A DNA stretch of 64,000 nucleotides from Pseudomonas sp. MM223 (GCA_947090765.1 OX352322.1:229501-293500); one strand, 5' to 3'; shown: positions 1 through 9,480, counted from the stretch's first letter. The notes: generated by a model from the sequence alone, not told the origin. Numbers and translations: made by a program.

Positions 1-39
1 TTTCACACCACGATATCTTCCCCGGGACTTTAACCGCCC

Positions 40-546
40 ATGCTTCCGGCCCGTTTGCGCACCTTTTTCCTCCCTGCCTGCCTGGCCGCATTGGCGGTGC
101 TGGTTGCGTCATTCCACCTGGAAAACACACTGGGGCTGGTGCCGTGCCCCTTGTGCTTCAGCCAGCGGCTGTTGTTAGCGGTGTACGCACTGCTAAGCCT
201 GGCAGCGGTGCTACAGGCGCCGGGCACGCAGGGCATCCGCCATTACGCCCGGGCGACGCTGGGCTGCTCGCTGGCGGGCGCGTTGCTGGCGGCACGGCAT
301 GTCTGGTTGCAGGGCAGCAGCGGTGCTATCCCTGTATGCCCGGTCCCGCTCGGGCATGTGTTCGAGCAATCCTGGCGCGAGGCGGCGCGGCAATTGCTGC
401 TCGGCGGCCCGGAATGCAGCTCGCTGACCTGGAGCTTTCTCGACCTGACGCTACCTGAGTGGAGCCTGCTGGCCTTCCTGTTGCTGGCCCTGCTGCCCCT
501 GAGTTGCCTGCTGGCGTATCGTTTCCGCACCCTGGCAAGAAGTTGA
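40..546 (+). CDS. dsbB: Disulfide bond formation protein DsbB
   Basis: Inner-membrane quinone reductase that reoxidises periplasmic DsbA. The 168-residue product has four hydrophobic spans, the first periplasmic cysteine pair as CPLC at residues 36-39 followed by the conserved Q-R, and a second periplasmic loop with two further cysteines (VCPV and PEC). The length is normal for the family. The ATG lies 39 bases from the window edge, so the promoter is outside the window. It is followed by a 231-base gap before rsd. It may matter for the cysteine-containing periplasmic proteins encoded in the srf operon downstream, although that link is inference. Confidence 0.95.
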   Translation: MLPARLRTFFLPACLAALAVLVASFHLENTLGLVPCPLCFSQRLLLAVYALLSLAAVLQAPGTQGIRHYARATLGCSLAGALLAARHVWLQGSSGAIPVCPVPLGHVFEQSWREAARQLLLGGPECSSLTWSFLDLTLPEWSLLAFLLLALLPLSCLLAYRFRTLARS

Positions 547-777
547 CCTGGAACAAGGCTGGGCCACTAGCGCGACCAATGGCGTATTAACAGGGTATTA
601 AACACTTGTATGAACTTTGTCCGCTGCGTACCTTGATGGGCAGCACGCGCGGGAATAATCTCCCAGCACGCATACCGAAAACACAACTGCTCGATGCCGT
701 CCTGCTGATGTCACCTTTGTGCTGCGCGGTCGTGGTGCGAGGTGCAGCGGCATCTACCCAGAAGGGAAGAGATTGCC

Positions 778-1247
778 ATGCTCGATAGTTGTCAGAATGC
801 CCAGGAACGCTGGGGTGGGGTTCACAAGCTGATCGACCGTTGGCTGGAGGAGCGCCAGGAACTGGTGCAGGCTTTCCGCGCGTTGCGCGATGTGAAGCCG
901 GCCTTCGCCGACAAGGATACGCACGGGGACTTCTGTGCTCTTCTTGTTGACTACGTTTCGGCGTGGCACTTCGAGGTCAGCGAACAATTGGTCAGTGAAG
1001 CCAAGGCATTTGGTGACACGCGCGGTCTGGGCTGGCCACGCAGATCAATCCTCGTATCGATGACAGTACCCAGATTGCTCTGGCCTTCAACGACCATTGT
1101 GCAAAAGGTGAGTGCTCGGACCCGGCTCGTTTTGCCGAGAAGCTGACCAAGCTGGGTGCCCTGCTGCACGAGCGCTTCGAACTCGAAGATTGCCTGATCG
1201 AAGTGCTGCACAACGCGCACAAGGAAGAGGGCACAGTCGAAGCCTGA
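778..1247 (+). pseudogene. rsd: Anti-sigma-70 factor Rsd/AlgQ, frameshifted
   Basis: Rsd/AlgQ binds sigma-70 and favours alternative sigma factors; in Pseudomonas it influences alginate genes. The N-terminal 80 or so residues (start [14 protein letters not shown]) and the C-terminal part in another frame (LLHERFELEDCLIEVLHNAHKEEG) both match the family. The total of 470 nt is one short of a codon multiple. The break is near base 1030, where CTGGGCTGGCC stands in place of an expected CTGGAGCTGGCC, so one A appears lost. The ATG at 778 is preceded by GAAGGGAAGAG. It converges on the FKBP gene with 9 bases between the stops. Either a sequencing error or a real null; the other intact-looking genes with similar lesions favour error. 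Confidence 0.85.
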
Positions 1248-1256
1248 AGGTTGGCG

Positions 1257-1895
1257 TCAGTCGCCAACCGACAGCAGTTCGATTTCGAACACCAAGGGTG
1301 TATAGGGCGCGATCAGGTCACCCGCGCCTTCGGCGCCATAGGCTTGCGCCGACGGAATCACCAGGCGCCACTTGGCACCGGCGTGCATCCTTGGCAAGGC
1401 CACCTGCCACCCTTCGATTACCGAACCCAGGCTGAACCACTGGGGTGCCTGGTTCTGGTCGAACACCGAGCCATCCGGCAGCCTGCCCACATAGCGCACC
1501 TGCACTTTGCCGCCTGCTTTGGGCTGGGCGCCAGTGCCGGGCTGCAATTCGCTGTAGAGCACACCTTCCGGTAATTCGTGTACCCCATAACGCCCACGCT
1601 CGTTGGCCATGAAGCGTGTTTCGGCAGCCTGCAACTTCTGCGTGGCGGCGTCACCTTCCTGCGCTTCGTGCTGCTGGAGCACGGCTTGCATGCGTGCCTT
1701 GTCGAGCTTCAGGGGTTGCCCTTGATAGGACTGCTTCAGGCCTTCGACCAGTGCATCCAGTTGCAGGCCTGGCATTTCCTGGCGCAGCCGCTCACCCAGG
1801 CTGGCGCCAAGGCTGTAGGCGAGGTCCTGGTCGTTGCTGTCGGCCATTGCAACTGGCGTCAGCAGGCATAAACCTAAAACAAGATATCGAAACAT
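1257..1895 (-). CDS. FKBP-type peptidyl-prolyl cis-trans isomerase
   Basis: Periplasmic folding enzyme that isomerises X-Pro bonds. The 212-residue product has a cleavable signal peptide (MFRYLVLGLCLLTPVAMA), a helical N-terminal dimerisation domain (residues 20-110) and a C-terminal FKBP domain with VQVRYVGRLPDG.VFD and the terminal PLVFEIELLSV strand. This is the FkpA/FklB layout. The ATG at 1895 was chosen over an upstream extension to 2159, because the extension translates a REP sequence and the signal peptide begins exactly at 1895. It converges with rsd. In P. putida and P. aeruginosa the same gene sits between rsd/algQ and algP. Confidence 0.92.
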   Translation of the reverse strand: MFRYLVLGLCLLTPVAMADSNDQDLAYSLGASLGERLRQEMPGLQLDALVEGLKQSYQGQPLKLDKARMQAVLQQHEAQEGDAATQKLQAAETRFMANERGRYGVHELPEGVLYSELQPGTGAQPKAGGKVQVRYVGRLPDGSVFDQNQAPQWFSLGSVIEGWQVALPRMHAGAKWRLVIPSAQAYGAEGAGDLIAPYTPLVFEIELLSVGD

Positions 1896-1962
1896 GGTCA
1901 GTTCCTGCGCCAATGAGCGTGGAAGTATGCCAGCGTTCGCTTTTCTGTTGTGTGCTCGCGAT

Positions 1963-2085
1963 CCCTGTAGGAGCGGCCTTGTGTCGCGACAGGGCCGCAA
2001 CGCGGCCCCGGCAATATCGGCGTGATGCACAAATCCTGGGGGCGCTACGCACCCCGATCGCGACACAAGGCCGCTCCTACAGGGG
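1963..2085. repeat. REP inverted repeat pair
   Basis: Left arm TGTAGGAGCGGCCTTGTGTC and its reverse complement near 2060-2085 flank about 60 bases. Each arm is followed by a GCGGCC-type tail. This is the common P. putida 35-bp extragenic palindromic element in opposed orientation. Together with AT-rich DNA at 2100-2250 it fills the 381-base gap upstream of algP. No coding sequence was seen in the gap. Confidence 0.85.
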
Positions 2086-2276
2086 CTGCGCTGCAAGTCA
2101 GATAATTGGCAAATATCAGCAATGATTAATTCAGCAACTACACTTTCACGCAGCTGCAAGATAACAACTTTGCCCAGGCATGCAACGCGGCGTAAATATT
2201 ACTGTCAACATGCCCTAGCGGCGGTAGCAGCAGAAGCATAGTATGAGCCGCAATCTCGTCAGCCAGGAGGTAAACC

Positions 2277-3410
2277 ATGTCGGCCAAAAAGAAGCCAGTA
2301 AGTACGCCGTTACACCTGCTCCAGCAACTTTCGGGCAGCCTGCTCGAACACTTGGAAGATGCCTGCTCGCAAGCGCTGGCTGATGCGGAAAAACTGCTGG
2401 CCAAACTGGAAAAGCAGCGTGGCAAAGCCCAGGAAAAACTGCACAACGGTCGCCTGAAATTGCAGGATGCCGCCAAGGCAGGTAAAGCCAAGGCGCAGAC
2501 CAAAGCGCAAAAAGCCATTGGCGAACTCGAAGGGCTGCTCGATGCCCTCAAGGAACGTCAAACCCAGACCCGAACTTATATCCAGCAACTCAAGCGCGAC
2601 GCTCAGGACAGCCTCAAGCTGGCCCAGGGTGTAGGCAAGGTTCGCGAAGCAGCCGCCAAGGCCCTGGACCAGCGCGCCGCCAAAACAACCAAGCCTGCCG
2701 CGAAGCCAGTTGCCAAAACCGCTGCTGCTGCCAAGCCTGCCGCCAAGCCAGCTGCCAAAGCCGCTGCTGCTGCCAGGCCTGCCGCCAAGCCAGCTGCCAA
2801 AGCCGCTGCTGCTGCCAGGCCTGCCGCTAAGCCAGCTGCCAAAACCACTGCTGCTGCCAAGCCTGCCGCTAAGCCAGCTGCCAAAACCGCTGCTGCTGCC
2901 AAGCCTGCCGCTAAGCCAGCTGCCAAAGCCGCTGCTGCTGCCAGGCCTGCCGCTAAGCCAGCTGCCAAAACCGCTGCTGCTGCCAAGCCTGTCGCTAAGC
3001 CAGCTGCCAAAGCCGCTGCTGCTGCCAAGCCTGCCGCTAAGCCAGCTGTCAAAGCCGCTGCTGCCGCCAAGCCTGCCGCGAAGCCAGCTGCCAAAGCGAC
3101 TGCTGCTGCCAAACCTGCAGCCAAGCCAGCGGCCAAAGCCACTGCTGCTGCCAAACCTGCAGCCAAGCCAGCACCTGCCAAAGCCGCTGCCGCGAAACCA
3201 GCGGCAAAACCTGCTGCCGCCAAGCCTGCACGTTCGGCCGCCAAGCCAGCTGCCGCCAAGCCTGTTGCCAGCAAGCCAGCCGAAGCCAAACCGGCTACGC
3301 CAGCCGCCAGCACCCCGGCCGGCGCAACCAACTCGGCCACCCCGGCTGCTTCAGCAGCACCGTCGGCACCCGCCAGCACCCCGGCTCAGGCACCGTCTTC
3401 GGCGTCCTGA
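2277..3410 (+). CDS. algP: Histone H1-like alginate regulatory protein AlgP
   Basis: Nucleoid-associated-type protein related to AlgP (AlgR3), which affects algD transcription in P. aeruginosa. Residues 1-135 form a charged helical domain. Residues 140-300 are about eleven 14-residue KPAAKPAAK(A/T)AAAA units, and the tail is richer in Ser/Thr/Pro. The lysine/alanine/proline composition gives a highly basic, disordered tail for DNA binding. Start chosen at the ATG preceded by AGGAGG (2266-2271). The last 25 bases overlap the convergent TIGR02444 gene. Copy number of the repeat varies among strains, so length comparison is uninformative. Confidence 0.93.
   Translation: MSAKKKPVSTPLHLLQQLSGSLLEHLEDACSQALADAEKLLAKLEKQRGKAQEKLHNGRLKLQDAAKAGKAKAQTKAQKAIGELEGLLDALKERQTQTRTYIQQLKRDAQDSLKLAQGVGKVREAAAKALDQRAAKTTKPAAKPVAKTAAAAKPAAKPAAKAAAAARPAAKPAAKAAAAARPAAKPAAKTTAAAKPAAKPAAKTAAAAKPAAKPAAKAAAAARPAAKPAAKTAAAAKPVAKPAAKAAAAAKPAAKPAVKAAAAAKPAAKPAAKATAAAKPAAKPAAKATAAAKPAAKPAPAKAAAAKPAAKPAAAKPARSAAKPAAAKPVASKPAEAKPATPAASTPAGATNSATPAASAAPSAPASTPAQAPSSAS
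2704..3193 (+). repeat. 42-bp tandem repeat inside algP
   Basis: About eleven near-identical 42-bp units with the core AAGCCTGCCGCTAAGCC followed by AGCTGCCAAAGCCGCTGCTGC. Synonymous and single-residue changes (A/T, K/R, P-A/P-V) distinguish units. The repeat keeps frame, so expansion or contraction would change tail length by 14 residues per unit. Confidence 0.9.
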
Positions 3411-3868
3411 AGCGTAGCCGCTGCGGCGCGCAACTGCTCCAGCGCGTCGTGGTGCAGGGCAAGGCCCGGCGCCAGCCGGGCCAGCCAGTCGTCCGTGGGC
3501 TCATGTGAGTCCGCGGGCCACTGTTGCGAGCGTTCCTGCATACGCTCCAGCAAGGTTTTTTCTGCCTGCAACTCCAGCCCCTTCACCTGTTCACGCAACG
3601 CCGCCAGGTGCATATCACTCGACGCTGACGCTCGCCATTGCTGGCGCAGGCTGCGTAATGGGGCGACCACTTCTCGCTGCCAGGGCTCGGCTATGTCGTG
3701 CAGCGCTTGCGCGCGCGCGTCCAGCACGGCCACGCCCCGGGCTTGCAGCCAGGTTGCGCACAGCAGCAGGCAGACATTGCCGCCCTGCGCCTGGAGTTCA
3801 AGGCAGGCCGCTTCCACGCCGGGCCTGGCATACAGGGCCAGGGCGTAATTCCACAGGTCGGTGTGCAT
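3386..3868 (-). CDS. TIGR02444 family protein (DUF2390)
   Basis: A 160-residue soluble helical protein of unknown function. The N-terminal LWNYALALYARPGVEAACLELQ and the following CLLLCATWLQ are the family signature; the rest is predicted helices with charged faces. The family is found in gammaproteobacteria, usually beside algP and the ABC-F gene as here. It reads toward algP and overlaps its last codons by 25 bases. The gene starts 50 bases from the divergent ABC-F start, so both promoters share a very short region. Confidence 0.85.
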   Translation of the reverse strand: MHTDLWNYALALYARPGVEAACLELQAQGGNVCLLLCATWLQARGVAVLDARAQALHDIAEPWQREVVAPLRSLRQQWRASASSDMHLAALREQVKGLELQAEKTLLERMQERSQQWPADSHEPTDDWLARLAPGLALHHDALEQLRAAAATLQDAEDGA

Positions 3869-3918
3869 GGTTCCACTCGCGCTATGGGCCGAGGAAGCTG
3901 GTAGACTCCGCGACCATC

Positions 3919-5829
3919 ATGATCAGACTATCCAACCTCACTTTACAGCGTGGTCCGCAGCGCTTGCTAGACGGCGCCGACATGACCCTGCACGCCGGTC
4001 ACAAGGCCGGCCTGATCGGCGCCAACGGCGCCGGGAAATCCAGCCTGTTCGCCTTGCTGCGCGGTGAGCTGTCGCCCGATGGTGGCGATTGCCTGCTGCC
4101 CGGCGACTGGCGCATCGCCCACATGCGCCAGGAGGTCGACACCCTCGACCGCCTGGCCGTGGACTATGTGCTTGACGGCGATGCGCGCCTGCGCAAAGTC
4201 CAGGCCGAACTGGCCGCGGCCGAGCACGCCCACGATGGCACCGCCCTGGCGCGCCTGCACAGTGAGCTGGAAGGCGCCGACGGCTATACCGCCGACGCCC
4301 GCGCGCGCAAATTGCTGGCCGGCCTGGGCTTCACCAACGAGCAGATGGACCGCCGCGTCGGCGACTTCTCCGGTGGCTGGCGGATGCGCCTGAACCTGGC
4401 CCAGGCACTGATGTGCCCGTCCGACCTGCTGCTGCTCGACGAACCCACCAACCACCTCGACCTCGACGCCATCCTGTGGCTGGAAGACTGGCTCAAGGGC
4501 TACCCAGGCACACTGTTGCTGATCTCCCACGACCGTGATTTCCTCGACGCCGTGGTCGACCATGTGCTGCACGTCGAGCAGCGCAAGCTGAACCTGTACA
4601 AGGGCGGCTACACCGCCTTCGAGCGCACCCGTGCCGAACGCCTGGCGCAGCAGCAGCAGGCCTACGAGAAGCAGCAGGCGCAGCGCGCGCACATGGAAAA
4701 GTACATCGCCCGCTTCAAGGCCCAGGCCACCAAGGCCCGCCAGGCACAAAGCCGGATCAAGGCCCTGGAGCGCATGGAGGAACTGTCTGCGGCGCATGTC
4801 GACTCGCCGTTCGACTTCGTCTTCCGCGAGTCGCAGAAAATCTCCAGCCCGTTGCTGAGCCTGTCCGAAGGCCGCCTGGGCTATGGCGATAAGGCCATCC
4901 TCGACAAGGTCAAGTTGCAGCTCACCCCGGGTGCGCGCATTGGCCTCCTAGGGCCCAACGGCGCTGGCAAGTCGACCCTGATCAAAAACCTTGCGGGTGA
5001 GCTGGAGCCGTTGTCGGGCCGCCTGGTCCGTGGCGAGAACCTGGCGGTTGGCTACTTTGCCCAGCATCAGCTGGACTCGCTGGACGACAAGGCCAGCCCG
5101 CTGCTGCACCTGCAGCGTATTGCCCCCACCGAGCGCGAGCAGACCCTGCGCGACTTCCTCGGCGGCTTCGACTTCCATGGCGCCCGCACTGACGAGCCGG
5201 TGGTGAATTTCTCCGGTGGCGAAAAGGCCCGCCTGGCGCTGGCGCTGATTGCCTGGGAACGGCCGAACCTGCTGCTGCTCGACGAACCGACCAACCACCT
5301 CGACCTGGAAATGCGCTTGGCGCTGACCATGGCGTTGCAGGAATTTGCCGGTGCCGTGGTGGTGGTGTCTCACGACCGTCACCTGCTCAAGAGCACGACC
5401 GACGACTTCCTGCTGGTGGCCGACGGCAAGGTCGAAACCTTCGACGGAGACCTGGACGACTACAGCCGCTGGCTGGTCGAGTACCGCCAGCGCAGCGCGC
5501 CGGCCAGTACGGCCCCGGTCAACCCGGACAAGACCGACAAGAAAGCCCAGCGTCAGGCTGCCGCAGCCTTGCGCCAGCAACTGGCACCGCACAAAAAGGC
5601 TGCCGACAAACTGGAAACCGAGCTCAACCAGGTGCACGTGCAATTGGCCGAGATCGAGACCGCGCTGGGTGACGGTGGCCTCTACGAAGCGGCGCGCAAG
5701 GACGAGTTGCGCGACCTGCTGGCGCGCCAGACCAAGCTCAAGCAACGCGAAGGTGAGCTTGAAGAAGCCTGGATGGAGGCGCTGGAAACCCTCGAAAGCA
5801 TGCAGGCCGAGCTTGAGGCGCTGTCCTGA
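3919..5829 (+). CDS. ABC-F family ATPase, YheS-like
   Basis: Soluble ribosome-associated ATPase with two ABC domains and no membrane domain. Visible motifs are Walker A GANGAGKSS (near residue 35) and GPNGAGKST (near 345), signatures SGGWRM and SGGEKAR, and Walker B LLLLDEPTNHLDL twice. Between the domains lies a basic coiled linker (about 230-300, rich in Gln/Arg), and the C-terminal 90 residues form a coiled coil. The 636-residue length matches YheS. The ATG at 3919 gives MIRLSNLTLQRG, aligning with the family start; the longer reading from 3505 is antisense to the neighbour. Its stop overlaps the mscS start as TGATG, so the two are probably translationally coupled. Confidence 0.92.
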   Translation: MIRLSNLTLQRGPQRLLDGADMTLHAGHKAGLIGANGAGKSSLFALLRGELSPDGGDCLLPGDWRIAHMRQEVDTLDRLAVDYVLDGDARLRKVQAELAAAEHAHDGTALARLHSELEGADGYTADARARKLLAGLGFTNEQMDRRVGDFSGGWRMRLNLAQALMCPSDLLLLDEPTNHLDLDAILWLEDWLKGYPGTLLLISHDRDFLDAVVDHVLHVEQRKLNLYKGGYTAFERTRAERLAQQQQAYEKQQAQRAHMEKYIARFKAQATKARQAQSRIKALERMEELSAAHVDSPFDFVFRESQKISSPLLSLSEGRLGYGDKAILDKVKLQLTPGARIGLLGPNGAGKSTLIKNLAGELEPLSGRLVRGENLAVGYFAQHQLDSLDDKASPLLHLQRIAPTEREQTLRDFLGGFDFHGARTDEPVVNFSGGEKARLALALIAWERPNLLLLDEPTNHLDLEMRLALTMALQEFAGAVVVVSHDRHLLKSTTDDFLLVADGKVETFDGDLDDYSRWLVEYRQRSAPASTAPVNPDKTDKKAQRQAAAALRQQLAPHKKAADKLETELNQVHVQLAEIETALGDGGLYEAARKDELRDLLARQTKLKQREGELEEAWMEALETLESMQAELEALS

Positions 5830-6416
5830 TGGAGGAACTGCGGTCGCTGCTGCCAGGGCAATGGATGGACACTTTCTGGCTGGGCTTGCAGATTCTGTTG
5901 ATCCTAGTGGCGGCCTTTGTCCTGCAGCGTATCGTTGCTCGCGGGTTAAGCCGCCTGGGCCAGCGTTACCCGCTGCCACCAGAGCTGCTGGTACCGGTAC
6001 GTGGCGGCCTGCGCTGGCTGATCATGGGCAGCGCACTGCTGTTCGTGCTGGAGCGCCTGGGCGTTTCGGCGACCGTGCTGTGGACGGCGTTGTCCGGCTT
6101 TGTCGCGGTGGCGGCGGTGGCCTTCTTCGCCATGTGGAGCGTGCTGTCCAACCTGCTGTGCGCAGTGCTGATCTTCACGGTCGGGCCGTTTCGCATCGGT
6201 GATGTGGTGGAGCTGGTCGACACCCTGGACAAGCCGGGCGTGAAGGGCCGGGTGATCGCGATCAACCTGCTGTTTACCACCCTGCTGGAAATGCCCGAAG
6301 CGGGCGGGGCATTGGTGCAGGTGCCCAATAGCCAGTTCTTCCAGAAGTCAGTACGGCGCTGGCGCGGGGCTGAGGTGCAGGCCCTGCACAAAGAGGCGCC
6401 CGTCGAGGCTGACTGA
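5829..6416 (+). CDS. Small mechanosensitive channel, MscS family
   Basis: Inner-membrane tension-gated channel subunit. The 195 residues hold three transmembrane segments (about 18-38, 60-80 and 85-115), with the Gly/Ala-rich pore helix VAAVAFFAMWSVLSNLLCAVL, then the beta domain starting GPFRIGDVVEL. It stops shortly after VPNSQFFQ, so it lacks the large cytoplasmic alpha-beta domain of E. coli MscS (286 residues). Such short forms are common in pseudomonads. Coupled to the ABC-F gene by TGATG. Confidence 0.88.
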   Translation: MEELRSLLPGQWMDTFWLGLQILLILVAAFVLQRIVARGLSRLGQRYPLPPELLVPVRGGLRWLIMGSALLFVLERLGVSATVLWTALSGFVAVAAVAFFAMWSVLSNLLCAVLIFTVGPFRIGDVVELVDTLDKPGVKGRVIAINLLFTTLLEMPEAGGALVQVPNSQFFQKSVRRWRGAEVQALHKEAPVEAD

Positions 6417-6429
6417 TTCAACCTGTACC

Positions 6430-6506
6430 GGCCTCTTCGCAGCACAAGGCTGCTCCTACAGTGATCGCGTACTCGTGTAGGAGCAGCCTTGTGCTGCGAA
6501 GAGGCC
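6430..6506. repeat. REP inverted repeat pair (GCAGCACAAGGC type)
   Basis: Arms GGCCTCTTCGCAGCACAAGG... and its reverse complement separated by about 16 bases, immediately after mscS. The long hairpin could also act as a transcript 3' stabiliser. Confidence 0.85.
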
Positions 6507-6602
6507 AGGTCAGGCGCTACAAATCTCTCAGAAATCGCTGGTTATTTTTTCACCAAAACCTTAGCTTAACGTTTTGCAACAAATGTTCGAGCGAGGTGTG
6601 TG

Positions 6603-7235
6603 ATGTCGATGGAAGTATGGTTGGGCTTCTTTGCTGCCTGTTGGGTGATCAGCCTTTCACCCGGTGCCGGGGCGATTGCCTCGATGTCCAGCGGCCTGCA
6701 GTACGGCTTCTGGCGTGGTTACTGGAACGCCCTGGGCCTGCAACTGGGCCTGATTGTGCAAATCGCCATCATTGCCGCCGGTGTCGGTGCCATCCTGGCC
6801 GCCTCGGCCACAGCCTTCCAGGTCATCAAATGGTTCGGCGTCGCCTACCTCGTCTACCTGGCCTACAAGCAATGGCGTGCCTTGCCGATGGACATGTCCG
6901 AAGAGTCTGGCGTGCGCCCGATCGGCAAACCGCTGAGCCTGGTGTTCCGCGGGTTCCTGGTCAACGTCAGCAACCCCAAGGCGCTGGTGTTCATGCTGGC
7001 GGTGCTGCCGCAGTTCATCAACCCGCATGCACCGCTGCTGCCGCAGTATGTGGCAATCACCGTGACCATGATCACCGTGGACATGCTGGTGATGGCGGGG
7101 TACACCGGGTTGGCTTCGCGGGTGTTGCGCTTGCTGCGTACGCCTAAGCAGCAGAAGCGCCTGAACCGTACCTTTGCCGGGTTGTTCATTGGGGCCGCGA
7201 CCTTCCTCGCTACCCTACGCCGCGCGCCTCTCTGA
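6603..7235 (+). CDS. LysE/RhtB family amino-acid exporter
   Basis: Six-span inner-membrane exporter of the LysE superfamily, 210 residues, typical length. The signature SPGAGAIASMSSGLQYGFWRG near residue 20 and VNVSNPKALVFMLAVLPQF near 120 are the two conserved family blocks. Substrate (homoserine, threonine, basic amino acid or other) cannot be read from sequence. ATG at 6603 was preferred over the GTG one codon upstream. The 5' region is AT-rich (6540-6600). Flanked on both sides by REP pairs, so it is probably monocistronic. Confidence 0.88.
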   Translation: MSMEVWLGFFAACWVISLSPGAGAIASMSSGLQYGFWRGYWNALGLQLGLIVQIAIIAAGVGAILAASATAFQVIKWFGVAYLVYLAYKQWRALPMDMSEESGVRPIGKPLSLVFRGFLVNVSNPKALVFMLAVLPQFINPHAPLLPQYVAITVTMITVDMLVMAGYTGLASRVLRLLRTPKQQKRLNRTFAGLFIGAATFLATLRRAPL

Positions 7236-7262
7236 TCGGGCCACGGGGACGCAAACACAGAC

Positions 7263-7361
7263 CCTGTAGGAGCAGCCTTGTGCTGCGAAGAGGCCGGTAA
7301 GGCTAAAGATTATCTTCGGCTGCAATGGCCTCTTCGCAGCACAAGGCTGCTCCTACAGGGA
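7263..7361. repeat. REP inverted repeat pair, near-copy of the 38.1 kb element
   Basis: TGTAGGAGCAGCCTTGTGCTGCGAAGAGGCC, a 35-base spacer containing TAAGGCTAAAGATTATCTTC, and the inverse arm. The spacer too is nearly identical to the pair at 38068-38160, differing at about two positions. It lies between the convergent lysE and slipin genes. Confidence 0.88.
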
Positions 7362-7378
7362 TTGCGTAGCGGCCTTTG

Positions 7379-8131
7379 CTATTTCTGCTTGTCTACCAGC
7401 CCCGTCAGCAAGTCCATCGGCATCGGGAAGACAATGGTCGAGGTCCTGTCGCCCGCAATCGCCCCCAGCGTCTGCATATAGCGCAACTGCATCGCCCCCG
7501 GTTCCTTGCCCAGCATTTGCGCAGCCTGCATCAGCTTCTCCGACGCCTGCAATTCCCCCTCGGCATGAATCACCTTGGCCCGCCGTTCGCGTTCGGCCTC
7601 GGCCTGCCGGGCGATGGCGCGTACCATCGATTCGTTGAGGTCGACATGCTTGATCTCGACGTTGGCCACCTTGATGCCCCAGGCATCGGTTTGTGCGTCC
7701 AGCACCTGGCGAATGTCCGCGTTCAGTTGCTCACGTTCGGCCAGCAGCTCATCCAGTTCGTGCTTGCCCAGCACCGCACGCAGGGTGGTCTGGGCCAACT
7801 GGCTGGTCGCTACCAGAAAGTCCTCGACCTGGATAATCGCCTTTTGCGGGTCGAGCACGCGGAAGTAGAGCACCGCGTTGACCTTGACCGACACGTTGTC
7901 GCGGGTGATTACATCCTGTGGTGGCACATCCAGCACCACGGTGCGCAGGTCGACCCGCACCATTTGCTGGATCACCGGGATCAACAGGATCAGCCCCGGC
8001 CCCTTCACCTGCCAGAAGCGCCCCAGCTGGAACACCACGCCGCGCTCGTATTCGCGCAGGATGCGAAATGCCGACAGCAACAGCATCGCCAACACGATCA
8101 GCACGGCGGCGAAACCCACTTGCATGAACAT
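7379..8131 (-). CDS. Slipin / SPFH (band 7) membrane protein
   Basis: Membrane-anchored scaffolding protein of the stomatin/prohibitin superfamily. The 250-residue product has one N-terminal transmembrane segment (about 3-23), the SPFH core starting [15 protein letters not shown], and a C-terminal helical region [17 protein letters not shown] typical of slipins. It partners NfeD proteins in membrane quality control or microdomain function. ATG at 8131 is about 8 bases from AAGGAGA; an ATG at 8137 overlapping the nfeD stop as ATGA is the alternative. It is the downstream gene of the nfeD-slipin pair. Confidence 0.9.
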   Translation of the reverse strand: MFMQVGFAAVLIVLAMLLLSAFRILREYERGVVFQLGRFWQVKGPGLILLIPVIQQMVRVDLRTVVLDVPPQDVITRDNVSVKVNAVLYFRVLDPQKAIIQVEDFLVATSQLAQTTLRAVLGKHELDELLAEREQLNADIRQVLDAQTDAWGIKVANVEIKHVDLNESMVRAIARQAEAERERRAKVIHAEGELQASEKLMQAAQMLGKEPGAMQLRYMQTLGAIAGDRTSTIVFPMPMDLLTGLVDKQK

Positions 8132-8133
8132 GG

Positions 8134-9480
8134 TCATTCTCCTTGCGCCGCAGGCGCGGCGGCGCTCACGTCCAGCATCACGCCATGGCGCGCGGCCACC
8201 CGCACGTACTGGCCCGCTTGTAGCGGCGTTGCACACTGCACTTGCCATTCCTCGCCCTGGGCCAGTACCACGCCACGAAACGGGTTGCCTGCCATCACTT
8301 GGGTGACGGTGACCAGGCTGCCGACCAGGCCGGCGTCACCGCTTACCAACGCCCGTTGGCGTGCCTTGAGGGCCATGCCCAGCACGCCACCGATCAGCAG
8401 CGCTGACAGCACTGCCAGGGTACCGATCAAGGCCAGCGGGATGCCGAAGCCGGGGGCATCGGTGTCAATCAGGATCAGCGCGCCGACCACAAAAGCAACG
8501 ATGCCGCCAAAACCGACCACGCCGAAACTGGGCAGGAAGGCTTCGGCGATCATGAAGGTGATGCCCAGCAAGATCAGCGCCACCCCGGCGAAGCTCACCG
8601 GTAACAGCTGCAGGGCATACAGCGCCAGTAGCAGGCAGATGCCGCCGACCACACCGCCCACCGCAGAGCCGGGGCTCATGAACTCGAACAGCAGGCCATA
8701 CACGCCGACCATGATCAGGATGAGCGCCACACTGGGGTTGGTGATAACCGCCAGTACCCGTGTGCGCCAGTCCGGCAGGTGCTCCACCAGGCTGGCGCCG
8801 GCGGTCTGCAACTGGCGTGGCTGGCCAGCAACCTCCAGCGTTTTGCCATCGAGCTTGCGCAGCAGGGCGGGCAGGTCATCGGCTACCTGGTCGATCACAT
8901 TCAGCCGCAAGGCCTCGCTGGCAGGCAGGCTGACGGCTTCGCGCACGGCCTTCTCGGCCCAATCGGCATTGCGCCCGCGCAGCTGCGCCAGGCCGCGGAT
9001 GTACGCCGCGGCGTCGTTGACCTGCTTGCGTGCCAGGGTTTCATCATCGCCGCCCTTGGCTTTTTCGTCTTTGGGCTTACCCGGGAGGCCACCGATCTGC
9101 ACGGGCGTGGCAGCACCCAGGTTGGTCCCGGGGGCCATCGCGGCAACATGGCTGGCGTAGAGAATATAGGTGCCGGCACTGGCAGCGCGGGCACCGCTGG
9201 GGGCTACATAGGTGGCAACCGGCACGGGGCTGGCGAGAATCGCCTTGATCATCTGGCGCATGGCGCTGTCCAGGCCACCGGGGGTGTCCATGCGGATCAC
9301 CACCAACTGCGCGCCCTGCGCCTGGGCCTGGTCGAGGCTGCGTACCAGGTAGTCGGCGCTGGCCGGGCCAATGGCATCATCGATGCCCAGCACCCACACC
9401 GCACCGGGCGCTGCCTGGCCACCTGGCGTGATGCCAAGCAGCAACAGCAGCAACAGCCAGCGCCAGCAGCGGGCGATCAC
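8134..9480 (-). CDS. NfeD family membrane-bound serine protease (ClpP class)
   Basis: A 448-residue protein with signal peptide (residues 1-23), a ClpP/SppA-like protease domain (about 28-210) with MDTPGGL and the SAGTYI serine block plus a downstream lysine, four to five transmembrane helices (about 235-370), and a C-terminal NfeD OB-fold domain (about 390-448). Long NfeD forms cleave stomatin-like partners, and the partner is encoded immediately downstream with overlapping stop/start. The Lys/Glu-rich insert [14 protein letters not shown] near residue 135 is likely a flexible loop. Confidence 0.92.
   Translation of the reverse strand: MIARCWRWLLLLLLLGITPGGQAAPGAVWVLGIDDAIGPASADYLVRSLDQAQAQGAQLVVIRMDTPGGLDSAMRQMIKAILASPVPVATYVAPSGARAASAGTYILYASHVAAMAPGTNLGAATPVQIGGLPGKPKDEKAKGGDDETLARKQVNDAAAYIRGLAQLRGRNADWAEKAVREAVSLPASEALRLNVIDQVADDLPALLRKLDGKTLEVAGQPRQLQTAGASLVEHLPDWRTRVLAVITNPSVALILIMVGVYGLLFEFMSPGSAVGGVVGGICLLLALYALQLLPVSFAGVALILLGITFMIAEAFLPSFGVVGFGGIVAFVVGALILIDTDAPGFGIPLALIGTLAVLSALLIGGVLGMALKARQRALVSGDAGLVGSLVTVTQVMAGNPFRGVVLAQGEEWQVQCATPLQAGQYVRVAARHGVMLDVSAAAPAAQGE

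Noticed and set aside
606..788. Small plus-strand frame between dsbB and rsd
   Set aside because: No ribosome binding site, overlaps the rsd start and has no protein-like pattern.
2603..3379. 258-codon minus-strand open frame rich in Ala/Leu/Gly opposite algP
   Set aside because: It is the antisense of the Lys/Ala/Pro repeat; periodic GC-rich repeats give long open frames in all phases.
7376..9160. 594-codon plus-strand open frame opposite the slipin/nfeD pair
   Set aside because: Composition (long Ser/Thr/Ala/Arg runs) is that of antisense high-GC DNA; both genes underneath are clear family members.
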